A DNA stretch of 21,184 bases from Candidatus Shapirobacteria bacterium UBA1435 (GCA_002329385.1 DCTR01000021.1:3249-24432), one strand, 5' to 3'; shown: positions 5,836 through 13,194, counted from the first letter of the stretch. Made by a program: numbers and translations. The notes: generated by a model from the letters alone, not told the origin.

Positions 5836-6744
5836 CTATTTTTTAACTTTTTTCCTAAACTCTCCGTCTTTACTTCTTATCGCTCTCCCAAACCTTCTGA
5901 TCTCTGCCAGCCTTATTCCCCGGTAACTACCCACCGCCAGATTAATCACCAACACTAAAACTATCAGCAGATCCGGGTGAAGCAACACCCACTCCTGTAA
6001 TTGTCTTACCTCCATCAACACCGCCCCCACCATGGCCAAAAGCAATGTTCCGATTGTTAAATTTTTTGCTTCTTTCTTGCTCTTTACCAGCTGTGTTCTC
6101 ACAAATTCTTCCACCAGCATAATCATAAACAACACCGGAAAAATCGATATCTTCGTAAAATCGATTATCTTAAAATACGACGAACCGGCCATTAGCCCGA
6201 AAGTCCCCATGGCAATAAACATCAAATTAATTGATCTTGCCGGCCAAAAATGAAGTCTGAACCTCCTCAACCCCAAATTGCACAAAAGCGATATTCCCAA
6301 AATTATTGCAAATAATCCCAACCCTCCCAACACTCCAGTTGTCAAAAACACGATTGCGATCATCGATGGCATAAAAATTCCATAACCCGACAATCCGAAA
6401 ACGTAATGCAACACCGATACCAACGTCGCCACCAATGGCAACAATAGCAGTAGAACTATTGTATTCGCCGCCACCCCCCTCTCCACTGCCTTCCGCACTA
6501 CCAACCCTACGCTGTTAATCCCTATCCACCGCTCCGTCTTCTTTTCCTCCAGAACTGACTCTAGTCTATAGACCGTCTCTGCGTTTGGTTCAATCAGGTT
6601 GTTTTCTTCTTTTCTTTCTTCCGCAACCGTTGCCGACGGGCTCGCCACCGTCACTGTCGGCTGCAACTCTGCCGCTGTCGTCGCTCTTGCCCAAGCCGAT
6701 CCTCCCTCCGTCAACCAAAAGAGTAAAAATATGATTATTGCCAT
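5836..6744 (-). CDS. 7TM membrane protein of the transglutaminase-7TM/RimK system, without the transglutaminase domain
   Basis: An N-terminal signal or first helix (residues 1-19, possible cut after AWA) is followed by a 50-60 residue polar extracytoplasmic stretch. A C-terminal set of about six to seven helices begins at RKAVERGVAANTIVLLLLLP (84-103) and includes GIFMPSMIAIVFL and SIFPVLFMIMLVEEFVR. These match the 7TM region that in Proteobacteria follows an inactive transglutaminase-like domain (PF14402-type). That soluble domain is missing: only a short low-complexity linker remains. As first gene of the operon, with an extended -10 promoter upstream, it probably anchors or senses for the downstream ligase and protease. 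Its role is not established experimentally to my knowledge. Confidence 0.85.
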   Translation of the reverse strand: MAIIIFLLFWLTEGGSAWARATTAAELQPTVTVASPSATVAEERKEENNLIEPNAETVYRLESVLEEKKTERWIGINSVGLVVRKAVERGVAANTIVLLLLLPLVATLVSVLHYVFGLSGYGIFMPSMIAIVFLTTGVLGGLGLFAIILGISLLCNLGLRRFRLHFWPARSINLMFIAMGTFGLMAGSSYFKIIDFTKISIFPVLFMIMLVEEFVRTQLVKSKKEAKNLTIGTLLLAMVGAVLMEVRQLQEWVLLHPDLLIVLVLVINLAVGSYRGIRLAEIRRFGRAIRSKDGEFRKKVKK

Positions 6745-6800
6745 TTTTTAGGGGTTTTTTAAAAAATAAGTCTTAAAAAGCTCTCTCTGTTTCTCGCGGT

Positions 6801-6809
6801 ATTATAACA
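6801..6809 (-). promoter_or_regulatory. Extended -10 promoter of the 7TM/ligase operon
   Basis: On the minus strand TGT-TATAAT is a perfect extended -10. A weak -35 (TATTGA or TTGATC, at 6822-6829) lies 15-17 bases upstream. Transcription would start near 6794 and give a leader of about 50 bases before the ATG at 6744. The unit is divergent from the pilin operon. Confidence 0.6.
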
Positions 6810-6889
6810 TCATCTTTCTTCGATCAATACCCCAAAAACTCCACCTTCCCCTTCTTCTTTCCTTTCTCCATTTATTTCTGTCTTTAGTG

Positions 6890-6895
6890 TATAAT
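6890..6895 (+). promoter_or_regulatory. Promoter -10 of the pilin operon
   Basis: A perfect TATAAT ends 10 bases before the ATG of the first pilin, preceded by GTG and no good -35. The predicted start lies 1-4 bases before the ATG, a near-leaderless transcript. Confidence 0.55.
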
Positions 6896-6905
6896 TCTCC
6901 CATAA

Positions 6906-7238
6906 ATGTCTAAGGTTCTTGCTTTCGAAATCGGCGATTTTATCAGCTGGGGCCCGAAAGGCACCGTTTCCCAAACTTTTCCCAGCCTCGGCCACCTTAT
7001 TTCCCTCATCCTTCGTAACTCCCTGACCCTTGCCGGAGTCCTCCTCTTGGCCCTGACCGTTTTTGGCGGCGTCATGTATATCATCAGCGCCGGCGAAGGC
7101 GATCCCAAAAAAGCCGATTTGGCCAAAACCGCCCTAACCGACGCCATCATCGGCTTTGCGGTTGTTTTTTGCGCCTATTTTATTATCCAAATAGTCCAAA
7201 AAATTACTGGCGTTCCCATCCTTAACTCTGCATTATAA
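6906..7238 (+). CDS. VirB2-like type IV secretion pilin 1
   Basis: This 110-aa protein has two hydrophobic helices (about 32-60 and 77-97) joined by the polar loop GEGDPKKADLAK. The helix-(S/N)xGDxKK-helix pattern is shared by all six small proteins of this array and is typical of the type IV secretion pilin family seen in CPR bacteria (PF18895-like; TrbC/VirB2-type architecture). Unlike pilins 2 and 6 it has no clear cleavable signal peptide; the N-terminal 30 residues are mixed polar. It is first in the operon, 12 bases before pilin 2, and may be a minor or inner-membrane form. Confidence 0.78.
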   Translation: MSKVLAFEIGDFISWGPKGTVSQTFPSLGHLISLILRNSLTLAGVLLLALTVFGGVMYIISAGEGDPKKADLAKTALTDAIIGFAVVFCAYFIIQIVQKITGVPILNSAL

Positions 7239-7239
7239 T
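7234..7239 (+). promoter_or_regulatory. Possible promoter -10 before pilin 2
   Basis: TATAAT spans the TAA stop codon of pilin 1 and ends 11 bases before the ATG of pilin 2. There is no TGn extension and no clear -35. It may be an internal promoter or a chance result of the stop context. Confidence 0.33.
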
Positions 7240-7250
7240 AATCATTAAGT

Positions 7251-7646
7251 ATGCCCAAATTATTAACCGGCTTTCTCCTCTACCTCTCCTCCCTCCTTCT
7301 CCCCGTCTCTACTCTTGCCGCCCCTCTTTTTGGCAATATCGGTAATCCTCTCCCCGGCAACCGCTACTTTGACCAACCCGAAGGCCAGGGGTTATTTCTT
7401 TTTATCAGCAACCTCTTCAAAGCCGCCGCCGTCATTGGCGGCCTCTTTGTTATCATCCAGCTTATTCAGGCCGGCTTTATTTACCTAAATGGTGAAGGCG
7501 ATCCCAAAAAAATCTCCCAAGCCTGGACAAAAATCTGGCAAAGTGTTGTCGGCATCGTCATCATCGCTTCCTCTTTTATTATTGTTGGCCTGATCGAACG
7601 GTTTACCGGTTTACAAATTATCAACTTCCAGCTCTATGGCCCTTAA
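7251..7646 (+). CDS. VirB2-like type IV secretion pilin 2
   Basis: This 131-aa protein has a clear Sec signal peptide (residues 1-24, ending STLAA). A roughly 30-residue extracytoplasmic segment follows, then helix 1 (about 50-80), the loop NGEGDPKK, and helix 2 (about 98-118). The loop motif matches the other pilins of the array. It overlaps the start of pilin 3 by 11 bases, which implies translational coupling. Processing by signal peptidase would leave about 107 residues. Confidence 0.82.
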   Translation: MPKLLTGFLLYLSSLLLPVSTLAAPLFGNIGNPLPGNRYFDQPEGQGLFLFISNLFKAAAVIGGLFVIIQLIQAGFIYLNGEGDPKKISQAWTKIWQSVVGIVIIASSFIIVGLIERFTGLQIINFQLYGP

Positions 7647-7980
7647 CCAGCTTCTCGCCTACACTATCGACCCCATCACCCCTCCTCGACCCGGCACCCC
7701 CACCCAGCAGGCCGAAAACCTTATTAGTCAAGGCATCGGTGTTCTCACTATAGTCGCCATCGTCTACTTTACCATCCAAATTATTCTTGCCGGTTTTAAT
7801 TTTCTCACCAGCGAAGGTGATGAAAAAAAGGTCGAAGCCGCCCGCAAGAGGATCACCGACGGTCTCGTCGGCATCGTTATTGTTGTCGCCGCCGTCACCC
7901 TTGCTTCCCTCATCGGCCGTATTGTTGGCCTAGGCGACATTCTCAATTTTGAAACTGTTTTTAACAATATGGGTTTATAA
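7636..7980 (+). CDS. VirB2-like type IV secretion pilin 3
   Basis: This 114-aa protein carries two hydrophobic helices around the loop TSEGDEKKVEAARKRI. The N-terminus has only a short hydrophobic patch (MALNQLLAYT) and then a proline-rich segment, so signal cleavage is doubtful. Its loop is closest to that of pilin 5 (TSEGDEKKVxAAR), suggesting these two are recent duplicates. The start codon lies inside the end of pilin 2. Confidence 0.82.
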   Translation: MALNQLLAYTIDPITPPRPGTPTQQAENLISQGIGVLTIVAIVYFTIQIILAGFNFLTSEGDEKKVEAARKRITDGLVGIVIVVAAVTLASLIGRIVGLGDILNFETVFNNMGL

Positions 7981-7984
7981 AACT

Positions 7985-8335
7985 ATGATCAATCTCCTCA
8001 AACCAGCCTATGCCGTCGTCTGCAACAAAGCCCTCGACCCAACCTGCGCCGCCACCGATCCCTATGTCCGCACCAATAGCTTTATTCAGTTGATTATTAC
8101 CCTCCTTCTGATCTTTATTGTTATCTTTTTTGTCTACCATTTTATTATGGGGGCTTTCCGCTACATCACCTCCGAGGGTGACGCCAAGAAGGTCGAACAG
8201 GCCAGCGACGACATCCTTCATTCCGTTGTCGGCGTCGCCATCGCCTTCTCGGTCTTTGCCTTCCTCAAACTCATCGGCGCCGTCTTCCAAATCCCCGGCC
8301 TCGAAACCCTCACCCTCACCTGGCCAACCCTTTGA
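7985..8335 (+). CDS. VirB2-like type IV secretion pilin 4
   Basis: This 116-aa protein has helices at about 33-55 and 77-97 around TSEGDAKKVEQA. The start is set at ATG 7985, just after the pilin 3 stop; an ATG at 7949 would overlap pilin 3 by 32 bases and add an unlikely tail. The short N-terminus MINLLKPAYA is followed by two cysteines (13 and 21), which could form a disulfide outside the membrane. The gene ends in TGA, which also forms part of the promoter of pilin 5. Confidence 0.82.
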   Translation: MINLLKPAYAVVCNKALDPTCAATDPYVRTNSFIQLIITLLLIFIVIFFVYHFIMGAFRYITSEGDAKKVEQASDDILHSVVGVAIAFSVFAFLKLIGAVFQIPGLETLTLTWPTL

Positions 8336-8359
8336 TTTTTACCAAATTACTGCTAAAAT
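8332..8359 (+). promoter_or_regulatory. Internal promoter driving pilin 5
   Basis: TTGATT (8332-8337), a 16-base spacer and TGC-TAAAAT (8351-8359) form the best complete -35/extended -10 promoter in the window. The -35 contains the stop codon of pilin 4. A leader of about 34 bases would precede the ATG at 8401. The A/T-rich leader contains TTAATTAAGTTAA, which recurs in the leader of the 86-aa gene near 19716. Confidence 0.62.
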
Positions 8360-8400
8360 ATTTTAATTAAGTTAACAATTAATCTAAAAATCGTAAAAAA

Positions 8401-8766
8401 ATGAACAAAATCAAAAAATTTCTCGCCGTCGCTCCGGTTATGGCTCAACAAATTAAACCAATCCCCAAGTCGGGAGCCGGTTTTGACACCCTTCTAAACA
8501 TTACTTTCCCCAGCCTTATCTCTGGCCTGATCACTCTCCTTCTCATTGCCGTCGCTTTGGTTTTCTTCTTTATCCTGGTTATGGGCGGTCTTAAGTGGGT
8601 TACCTCCGAAGGTGACGAGAAAAAAGTTGGTGCCGCTCGTGCTCAAATCACCAACGGCCTGATCGGTCTGGCTATCGTTTTTGCCGCTTTTGCTATTACT
8701 AGGCTTATCCAAGCCATCTTCGGTGTCGACATCATCGGCGGTTTCACTCCTCCCACCGTCTACTGA
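8401..8766 (+). CDS. VirB2-like type IV secretion pilin 5, candidate major pilin
   Basis: This 121-aa protein has a short N-terminal signal-like segment ending VMAQQ, then helix 1 (about 42-66), loop TSEGDEKKVGAARAQI, and helix 2 (about 83-103). It is the only pilin with both its own strong promoter and a strong terminator directly downstream, making a monocistronic unit inside the array. That arrangement fits a highly expressed major pilin subunit, by inference. The family assignment rests on the shared helix-loop-helix pattern. Confidence 0.83.
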   Translation: MNKIKKFLAVAPVMAQQIKPIPKSGAGFDTLLNITFPSLISGLITLLLIAVALVFFFILVMGGLKWVTSEGDEKKVGAARAQITNGLIGLAIVFAAFAITRLIQAIFGVDIIGGFTPPTVY

Positions 8767-8787
8767 TTCTTTTTAACTCGACCTTTA

Positions 8788-8819
8788 AACACCCTCCCCA
8801 AAGGAGGGTGTTTTTGTTT
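8788..8819 (+). terminator. Rho-independent terminator after pilin 5
   Basis: A 10-bp stem AACACCCTCC/GGAGGGTGTT (8788-8797 with 8803-8812) with a 5-base loop is followed by TTTTTGTTT. It separates pilin 5 from pilin 6 and the downstream secretion genes. Confidence 0.88.
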
Positions 8820-8850
8820 ATCGACCCCAACCTCCAACCCCCCTCTCTCC

Positions 8851-8859
8851 TGCTATAAT
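8851..8859 (+). promoter_or_regulatory. Extended -10 promoter of pilin 6
   Basis: TGC-TATAAT ends 6 bases before the ATG at 8866, so the transcript should start at the start codon itself (leaderless). No -35 is visible. It restarts transcription after the terminator and probably also serves the 667-aa gene. Confidence 0.6.
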
Positions 8860-8865
8860 CAAACT

Positions 8866-9282
8866 ATGCTCAAGTCTTTCATTCTCCTATCCCTTCTTGC
8901 CTCTTTTTCTCTCCTTCTTCCTCTCCCTCTTTACGCCCAAAACCCTCAACCATGGGGTGGCCACTGCGTTGCCTCCGTCACCACCTCCCAGGGCACTTAT
9001 GATGATATTGCCACCATTCAGGGTCTTGAGTGCCTGGTCGCCAACGTCCTCCAATTTGTCACCTACGCTGCCGGGCTTGTCTTTCTTTTCATGTTTATCC
9101 GTGGCGGCTTTAGTTACCTTTTTTCTTCCGGCGATCCCAAAAAAGCCGAGTCGGCCAGCTCAACCATTACCTCCGCCTTCTTTGGCCTTGTTGGCGTTCT
9201 TGTTTCCTGGTTTATCCTCCGCTTTATCGCCAACTTCACCGGCATCCCCAACATCACCAACTTCGTTATTCCCGGTCCCTAA
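8866..9282 (+). CDS. VirB2-like type IV secretion pilin 6
   Basis: This 138-aa protein has a strong Sec signal peptide (residues 1-24, ending PLYA). An extracytoplasmic segment of about 35 residues follows with two cysteines (34 and 56) that could form a disulfide. Then come helix 1 (about 60-84), loop SSGDPKKAESAS and helix 2 (about 105-125). It is the longest of the six pilins and the only one cotranscribed with the secreted 667-aa protein, whose ATG follows its stop by 3 bases. It may be a specialised tip or adaptor pilin (inference). Confidence 0.82.
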   Translation: MLKSFILLSLLASFSLLLPLPLYAQNPQPWGGHCVASVTTSQGTYDDIATIQGLECLVANVLQFVTYAAGLVFLFMFIRGGFSYLFSSGDPKKAESASSTITSAFFGLVGVLVSWFILRFIANFTGIPNITNFVIPGP

Positions 9283-9285
9283 ATC

Positions 9286-11289
9286 ATGTCCCCCATCTCT
9301 AAACTGCTCACCTCCCTCCTTTTACTTGCTCTCTCTTTTACTGTCCCCTCCGTCCTTGCCCTCGACCTTCAGCCGTTTGTCGTCCCCGACAATCCACCCC
9401 TCCACTACCTAAGCACCGGCGAAGCCATCCGCTATACCTCCGACGGTTCCCCCGGGCCTGCTTCCCCCAAACGGATGTATAAAAATCAAAACTACGAACA
9501 GTTCTTTTACAACAGCTCTCATATTTACCGCCGCGAAGACACCAGTTGGGCCACCCCCTCTTGGCAGGATGTCCGTTGCTCCAATGGCGACCGCGGTGCC
9601 TACACTCTTGCCCGTTGCACCGGCGCTTCCTATCCTCCCGGTTCCTCCGTCACCAACGACGGCATCACCTGGATCCCTTCCCAAATGGACCCGGGGCAAA
9701 TCGCCCAATCGGAAGCCTTTGACGTCGTTCCTATCAGCGCCCCTTCCGCCGACCAAGGAAATCGCACTGTTTGTTCTCCCACCAATGTCCACGGCTACCC
9801 CACCACTGGCTGCTCCCAACGCCAAAGCACCCAGTTTGTCAAACTTTATGCCCCGGGCGAGTTTAAATTTTGCACTCGTATTAACGGCGTTGGCATCACC
9901 AACTCCGAAGACCTCATCGAGCTTAAAGTCTTAAGCGGCCCCGGCTCCGGTGACACTTTCTACTATATGCGTCATTGGGGCTTTGTTGGTTTTAAAGCTC
10001 CCGGTTTTCTTGCTGGCCTTATGCTTCCCGGCGCCGACTCCACCCTCTGCACCAACCCCAACACCCCCAAGTGCGACATCCTTCACGCCGACGCTCCCCC
10101 CATCTATATTGCCGATAATTACCGACTTTCCCCACCCGACAAACCTGCCAACAATCTTCAGGATCTCCACCACGACAATGTTTCCAACAATATCGAACAA
10201 CAGGCCGCCAGCGGCGAAGTCGTCGAATGTGTCAACACTCTCACCTTCAAAGAAGCGGTCAACCTCGACTGTCAAACCACCGCCCCTGACGGCTCCTGCA
10301 CCCAACGCCGCCCCCGCTTTATCGACTACCTTCGCGCTCGTCTCGATTTCGACCGCCAAAAAACCAACAACGGCACCCGTTCCGGCACCGACCACTCCGC
10401 CAAGGTTCCTCTCGCCAAACTCGAAATGGATAATCTCGAACTCAAAAAAACCATCCACAGCTTCGACGATAATTACGTTGGCTATTATTCCAAAGCCATG
10501 TCCTTTCAGGACCAGGAAAAGATTAAAGACGAACGTCTTCAGGAGGCGGTCAAAAACCGCCAGGGTCAACCAAGCAAAAACCTCGACGAACAGGTTGCCT
10601 GGGGTTGTGGCACTCAATGTGTCAGTATTGGCTGCGATATCACTCCCGATTGCCGCCCTGTTTGGATGAGCGAAATTGCCTATCGTCTAAACAAATCGTC
10701 CGACCCCATCCTTTCCAGTCTCTATAGTGCCGTTACCCCCCTCGACTCCCAATGCTACACCAAAATTTACCAGCTTTTGGAAATCGCCAATTCCGGATCT
10801 ATTGACACTCTGGTTAAAGTCGAAAACGAAACCGCCTCTGGCACCGAAACCAAAACTGCCAAACAGGCCGTTCCCCAGCTGGCAGTCTACGCCAATAATC
10901 CCGCCCAAAATTTTCTTCGCTCTAATTTCAAACCTATCGAAGGCGACCCATGTGCCTATGTTCCCAAAGCTCCTGCCATCGACAAACCCAGCCGCCTGAC
11001 TCTGGGTGATGTTCTCATTGGCGTCTTCAAGCTCATCACCGAATCCGGTGAAGTCAGTGGCGAAAAAACCGCCAAGACCGCCTTCCCCAAAGAAGTTGTC
11101 GAAGGCGTCCAAACCGACGACACTTTTTACTCCAGTCTCCTGCGAAGCGACAAGTCCAAAAAAATGCAGGAAGTTCCCGCCTCCAGTGTCGACCAAAACC
11201 AAAGCCCTGTCCACCTGGGCAACCGCAACGAACAACTTCACGACGCCATCTATTACGAATTAACCCCCAGAAGACTCCAGGGTTTATAA
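9286..11289 (+). CDS. Secreted cysteine-rich protein of the type IV secretion locus
   Basis: I do not recognise a family. The 667-aa protein has a Sec signal peptide (residues 1-25, ending SVLA) and no later clear membrane helix, so it is predicted to be exported. It contains 16 cysteines, including a tight cluster of four around residues 440-458 (CGTQCVSIGCDITPDC). Cysteines of this density outside the cell suggest disulfide bonds. The N-terminal half is rich in Gly, Pro, Ser and aromatic residues; the middle (about 340-430) is charged and probably helical. It lies between a pilin and a VirB6-like gene, so a surface or pilus-associated role such as an adhesin or tip protein is plausible. That role is inference from position only. 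Confidence 0.72.
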   Translation: MSPISKLLTSLLLLALSFTVPSVLALDLQPFVVPDNPPLHYLSTGEAIRYTSDGSPGPASPKRMYKNQNYEQFFYNSSHIYRREDTSWATPSWQDVRCSNGDRGAYTLARCTGASYPPGSSVTNDGITWIPSQMDPGQIAQSEAFDVVPISAPSADQGNRTVCSPTNVHGYPTTGCSQRQSTQFVKLYAPGEFKFCTRINGVGITNSEDLIELKVLSGPGSGDTFYYMRHWGFVGFKAPGFLAGLMLPGADSTLCTNPNTPKCDILHADAPPIYIADNYRLSPPDKPANNLQDLHHDNVSNNIEQQAASGEVVECVNTLTFKEAVNLDCQTTAPDGSCTQRRPRFIDYLRARLDFDRQKTNNGTRSGTDHSAKVPLAKLEMDNLELKKTIHSFDDNYVGYYSKAMSFQDQEKIKDERLQEAVKNRQGQPSKNLDEQVAWGCGTQCVSIGCDITPDCRPVWMSEIAYRLNKSSDPILSSLYSAVTPLDSQCYTKIYQLLEIANSGSIDTLVKVENETASGTETKTAKQAVPQLAVYANNPAQNFLRSNFKPIEGDPCAYVPKAPAIDKPSRLTLGDVLIGVFKLITESGEVSGEKTAKTAFPKEVVEGVQTDDTFYSSLLRSDKSKKMQEVPASSVDQNQSPVHLGNRNEQLHDAIYYELTPRRLQGL

Positions 11290-11307
11290 CCCCCTCCGTC
11301 TTTTCTG

Positions 11308-11316
11308 TGCTAAAAT
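11308..11316 (+). promoter_or_regulatory. Extended -10 promoter of the VirB6-like gene
   Basis: TGC-TAAAAT ends 8 bases before ATG 11325, predicting a leaderless transcript. It overlaps an alternative GTG start at 11307, which argues for the ATG as the true start. Confidence 0.5.
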
Positions 11317-11324
11317 TATTTACC

Positions 11325-12977
11325 ATGCTCAGAAGAATTGTAAGTTTTCCCTCTTTCTTCCCCTTTTCCTTCTTATTTCTCTTTTTCACCATTCTTTCAC
11401 CACCCGCCATCGTCGCCCAAACCACTAACGGTTACGAGATTATTGAAAATCATCAACAGGCCCTAGAGGAAGACCGTAATCTCGAAAGTTGGAAAGGCGA
11501 CAACGCCCTGATCGACACTCTCAACACTCAAGTCGGCCTCATCGGCCCCATCCCTCAAGACGTCATTGAAGACCTGAAAAACGGCGAACTCGATAATTTC
11601 CGCCAAAAAATCAAAACTGGCGCTTACCGCCCTGGCGGCATGTTTGGCATGACCAACCAGATGATCGCCAGCCTTTATCAATCCCCTGCTTCCGGCATCG
11701 AATACATCGCTCAATTGAAAAATAACCTCCTTGGCAAACCCGCCTATGCCCAAGGCGCCGGCTTTCGCGGTCTGGCGCCAATTCTCTCCATTTGGCGAGC
11801 GTTTCGCAACATCATTTATGTTGCCGCCTCCCTCGTCTTTGTCGTCATCGGTATTATGATTATGCTCCGAGTTAAAGTCAGTCCCCAAGCCTCTGTCACC
11901 ATCCAAAACGCCATTCCCCAAATTATCAGCGCTCTCGTCCTGGTCACTTTCTCCTACGCCATCGCCGGCTTACTCATCGACCTAAGTCAATTTATCCAAA
12001 GCATCGCTCTTGCCGTTCTCTTCCAAAGCCAGGGCACGCCCTTAAATCAAAACCTCTTTCCTGATGTTCTCACCAACACTAATTTTCAGGGCCTTTCCAC
12101 CCGAGGCATGGGTCTCATTTCCGACCTAACTTTCCGCGCTATCCCTATTCATTTTCTCTCTCTTTTTCCAATGTTGCTATTTACAATCTTTCTATTAATC
12201 CCAGGCGCCCAGGTTATGGCACCAATTATGTTGCTCGGTCCAGCTCTTCTTGTTTTAATCTCCGTCATTTTACTCTTATTCTGGATGTTCAAATTTTATT
12301 TTGGCGCCCTAAAATGCTACGTCAGTGTTATTTTTAAGGTCGTCACCTCCCCGTTCGAAATCGCCCTCGGCTCCTTCCCCCAATCAAAGGTCAATTTTCA
12401 CACCTGGGTCTGGGATCTTATTGCCAACCTGTCTGTTTTCCCCATTTCTGTGCTCTTTTTGGTTCTCGTTAATGTTATTATTGACAAAGTCACTGTCTCC
12501 CCTTGGGGTGTCGCCGGTGATGGCATCTGGGCACCTTCAATAATTACTAGTGGACTTCAGGGTGTATTAATAGGCACCCTCACTGCCGGCAACTTCGTCG
12601 CCGTTGGCATCGGCTTTACCGCCGCCATGCTGGTCTCCAAACTCCCCGAAATGATTCCCCAGTTTATTTTCATGATCAAACCGTCTCCATGGAGCCAAGC
12701 CGCCTCGGATAACTTTAGTGGAATTATGAACACCCCAAGAAACTTTGCCCAATCAGTCCACACCTACGCCGGTTTCTTTGATGATGTAAGAAGAATTAAA
12801 CCAAAGTCTCCCCAAGCTCCACAAGCAATGCCTGTTTATCTGGTCAACGCTCCCCCACCAGCCAGTCAACAAGGCTATAACCAACCTCGTAATGCCTCCC
12901 GAAGATCAGGTCAGAGAGGTGGGAGTCCTCCACCCGCAATACCACGGGCGCCAACTTCCAGTTCTGGAGGACCTTAA
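11325..12977 (+). CDS. VirB6/TrbL-like type IV secretion membrane protein
   Basis: This 550-aa polytopic protein is the likely inner-membrane channel component of the type IV secretion system. It has a signal-like N-terminus (1-32, ending VAQ), a soluble stretch to about 140 ending in LLGKPAYAQ, and then hydrophobic segments at about 163-182, 199-219, 278-297, 300-325, 330-345, 366-388 and 411-437. A proline/serine/arginine-rich tail (490-550) is probably disordered. The block VVTSPFEIALGSFPQ with following WDLIANLSVFP resembles VirB6-like proteins of CPR genomes. ATG 11325 is used rather than GTG 11307 because the promoter overlaps the latter. No VirB4-, VirB8- or VirD4-like ATPase or assembly gene lies in the window. 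Confidence 0.77.
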   Translation: MLRRIVSFPSFFPFSFLFLFFTILSPPAIVAQTTNGYEIIENHQQALEEDRNLESWKGDNALIDTLNTQVGLIGPIPQDVIEDLKNGELDNFRQKIKTGAYRPGGMFGMTNQMIASLYQSPASGIEYIAQLKNNLLGKPAYAQGAGFRGLAPILSIWRAFRNIIYVAASLVFVVIGIMIMLRVKVSPQASVTIQNAIPQIISALVLVTFSYAIAGLLIDLSQFIQSIALAVLFQSQGTPLNQNLFPDVLTNTNFQGLSTRGMGLISDLTFRAIPIHFLSLFPMLLFTIFLLIPGAQVMAPIMLLGPALLVLISVILLLFWMFKFYFGALKCYVSVIFKVVTSPFEIALGSFPQSKVNFHTWVWDLIANLSVFPISVLFLVLVNVIIDKVTVSPWGVAGDGIWAPSIITSGLQGVLIGTLTAGNFVAVGIGFTAAMLVSKLPEMIPQFIFMIKPSPWSQAASDNFSGIMNTPRNFAQSVHTYAGFFDDVRRIKPKSPQAPQAMPVYLVNAPPPASQQGYNQPRNASRRSGQRGGSPPPAIPRAPTSSSGGP

Positions 12978-13013
12978 CCCAACATAACATAGTATTTAAC
13001 CAGTAAACTTAAC

Positions 13014-13163
13014 ATGGACACCAAAAAAAATACAACCACAAAAAACAAAATCCTTACCAGCTCCAACGAGATAACTTCAACTAATGTCCCTGAAAATCAC
13101 TACTATCGCCCAATTCCTAAAAACACCTGCCAAAAAATACCCCCAGCCCCAAGACTAGACTAA
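13014..13163 (+). CDS. Possible 49-aa hydrophilic peptide
   Basis: A 49-codon frame starts with ATG 13014 in the 217-base gap after the VirB6-like gene. The product is Thr/Lys/Asn-rich with a Pro-rich end and no hydrophobic segment, and it resembles no known family. TAGTAT or TAAACT sequences upstream could serve as -10 boxes but are weak. It could be a real small protein or an open frame by chance in A-rich DNA. Confidence 0.22.
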   Translation: MDTKKNTTTKNKILTSSNEITSTNVPENHYYRPIPKNTCQKIPPAPRLD

Positions 13164-13194
13164 CCCTCTCCGACTCCTCCGTAAAACAAACCCC

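Noticed and set aside
8897..9412. Overlapping plus-strand frame of 171 codons across pilin 6 and the next gene
   Set aside because: It is Ser/Pro/Leu repetitive, out of frame with two well-supported genes.
9931..10617. Minus-strand open frame of 228 codons opposite the cysteine-rich secreted protein
   Set aside because: It is Gly/Val-rich, lacks motifs and a promoter, and fits the composition-driven antisense pattern; the plus-strand frame has a signal peptide and operon context.
6906..12977. Complete conjugation machinery
   Set aside because: Only pilins and a VirB6-like protein are present; no relaxase, coupling protein or VirB4-type ATPase lies in the window, so transfer function cannot be claimed.
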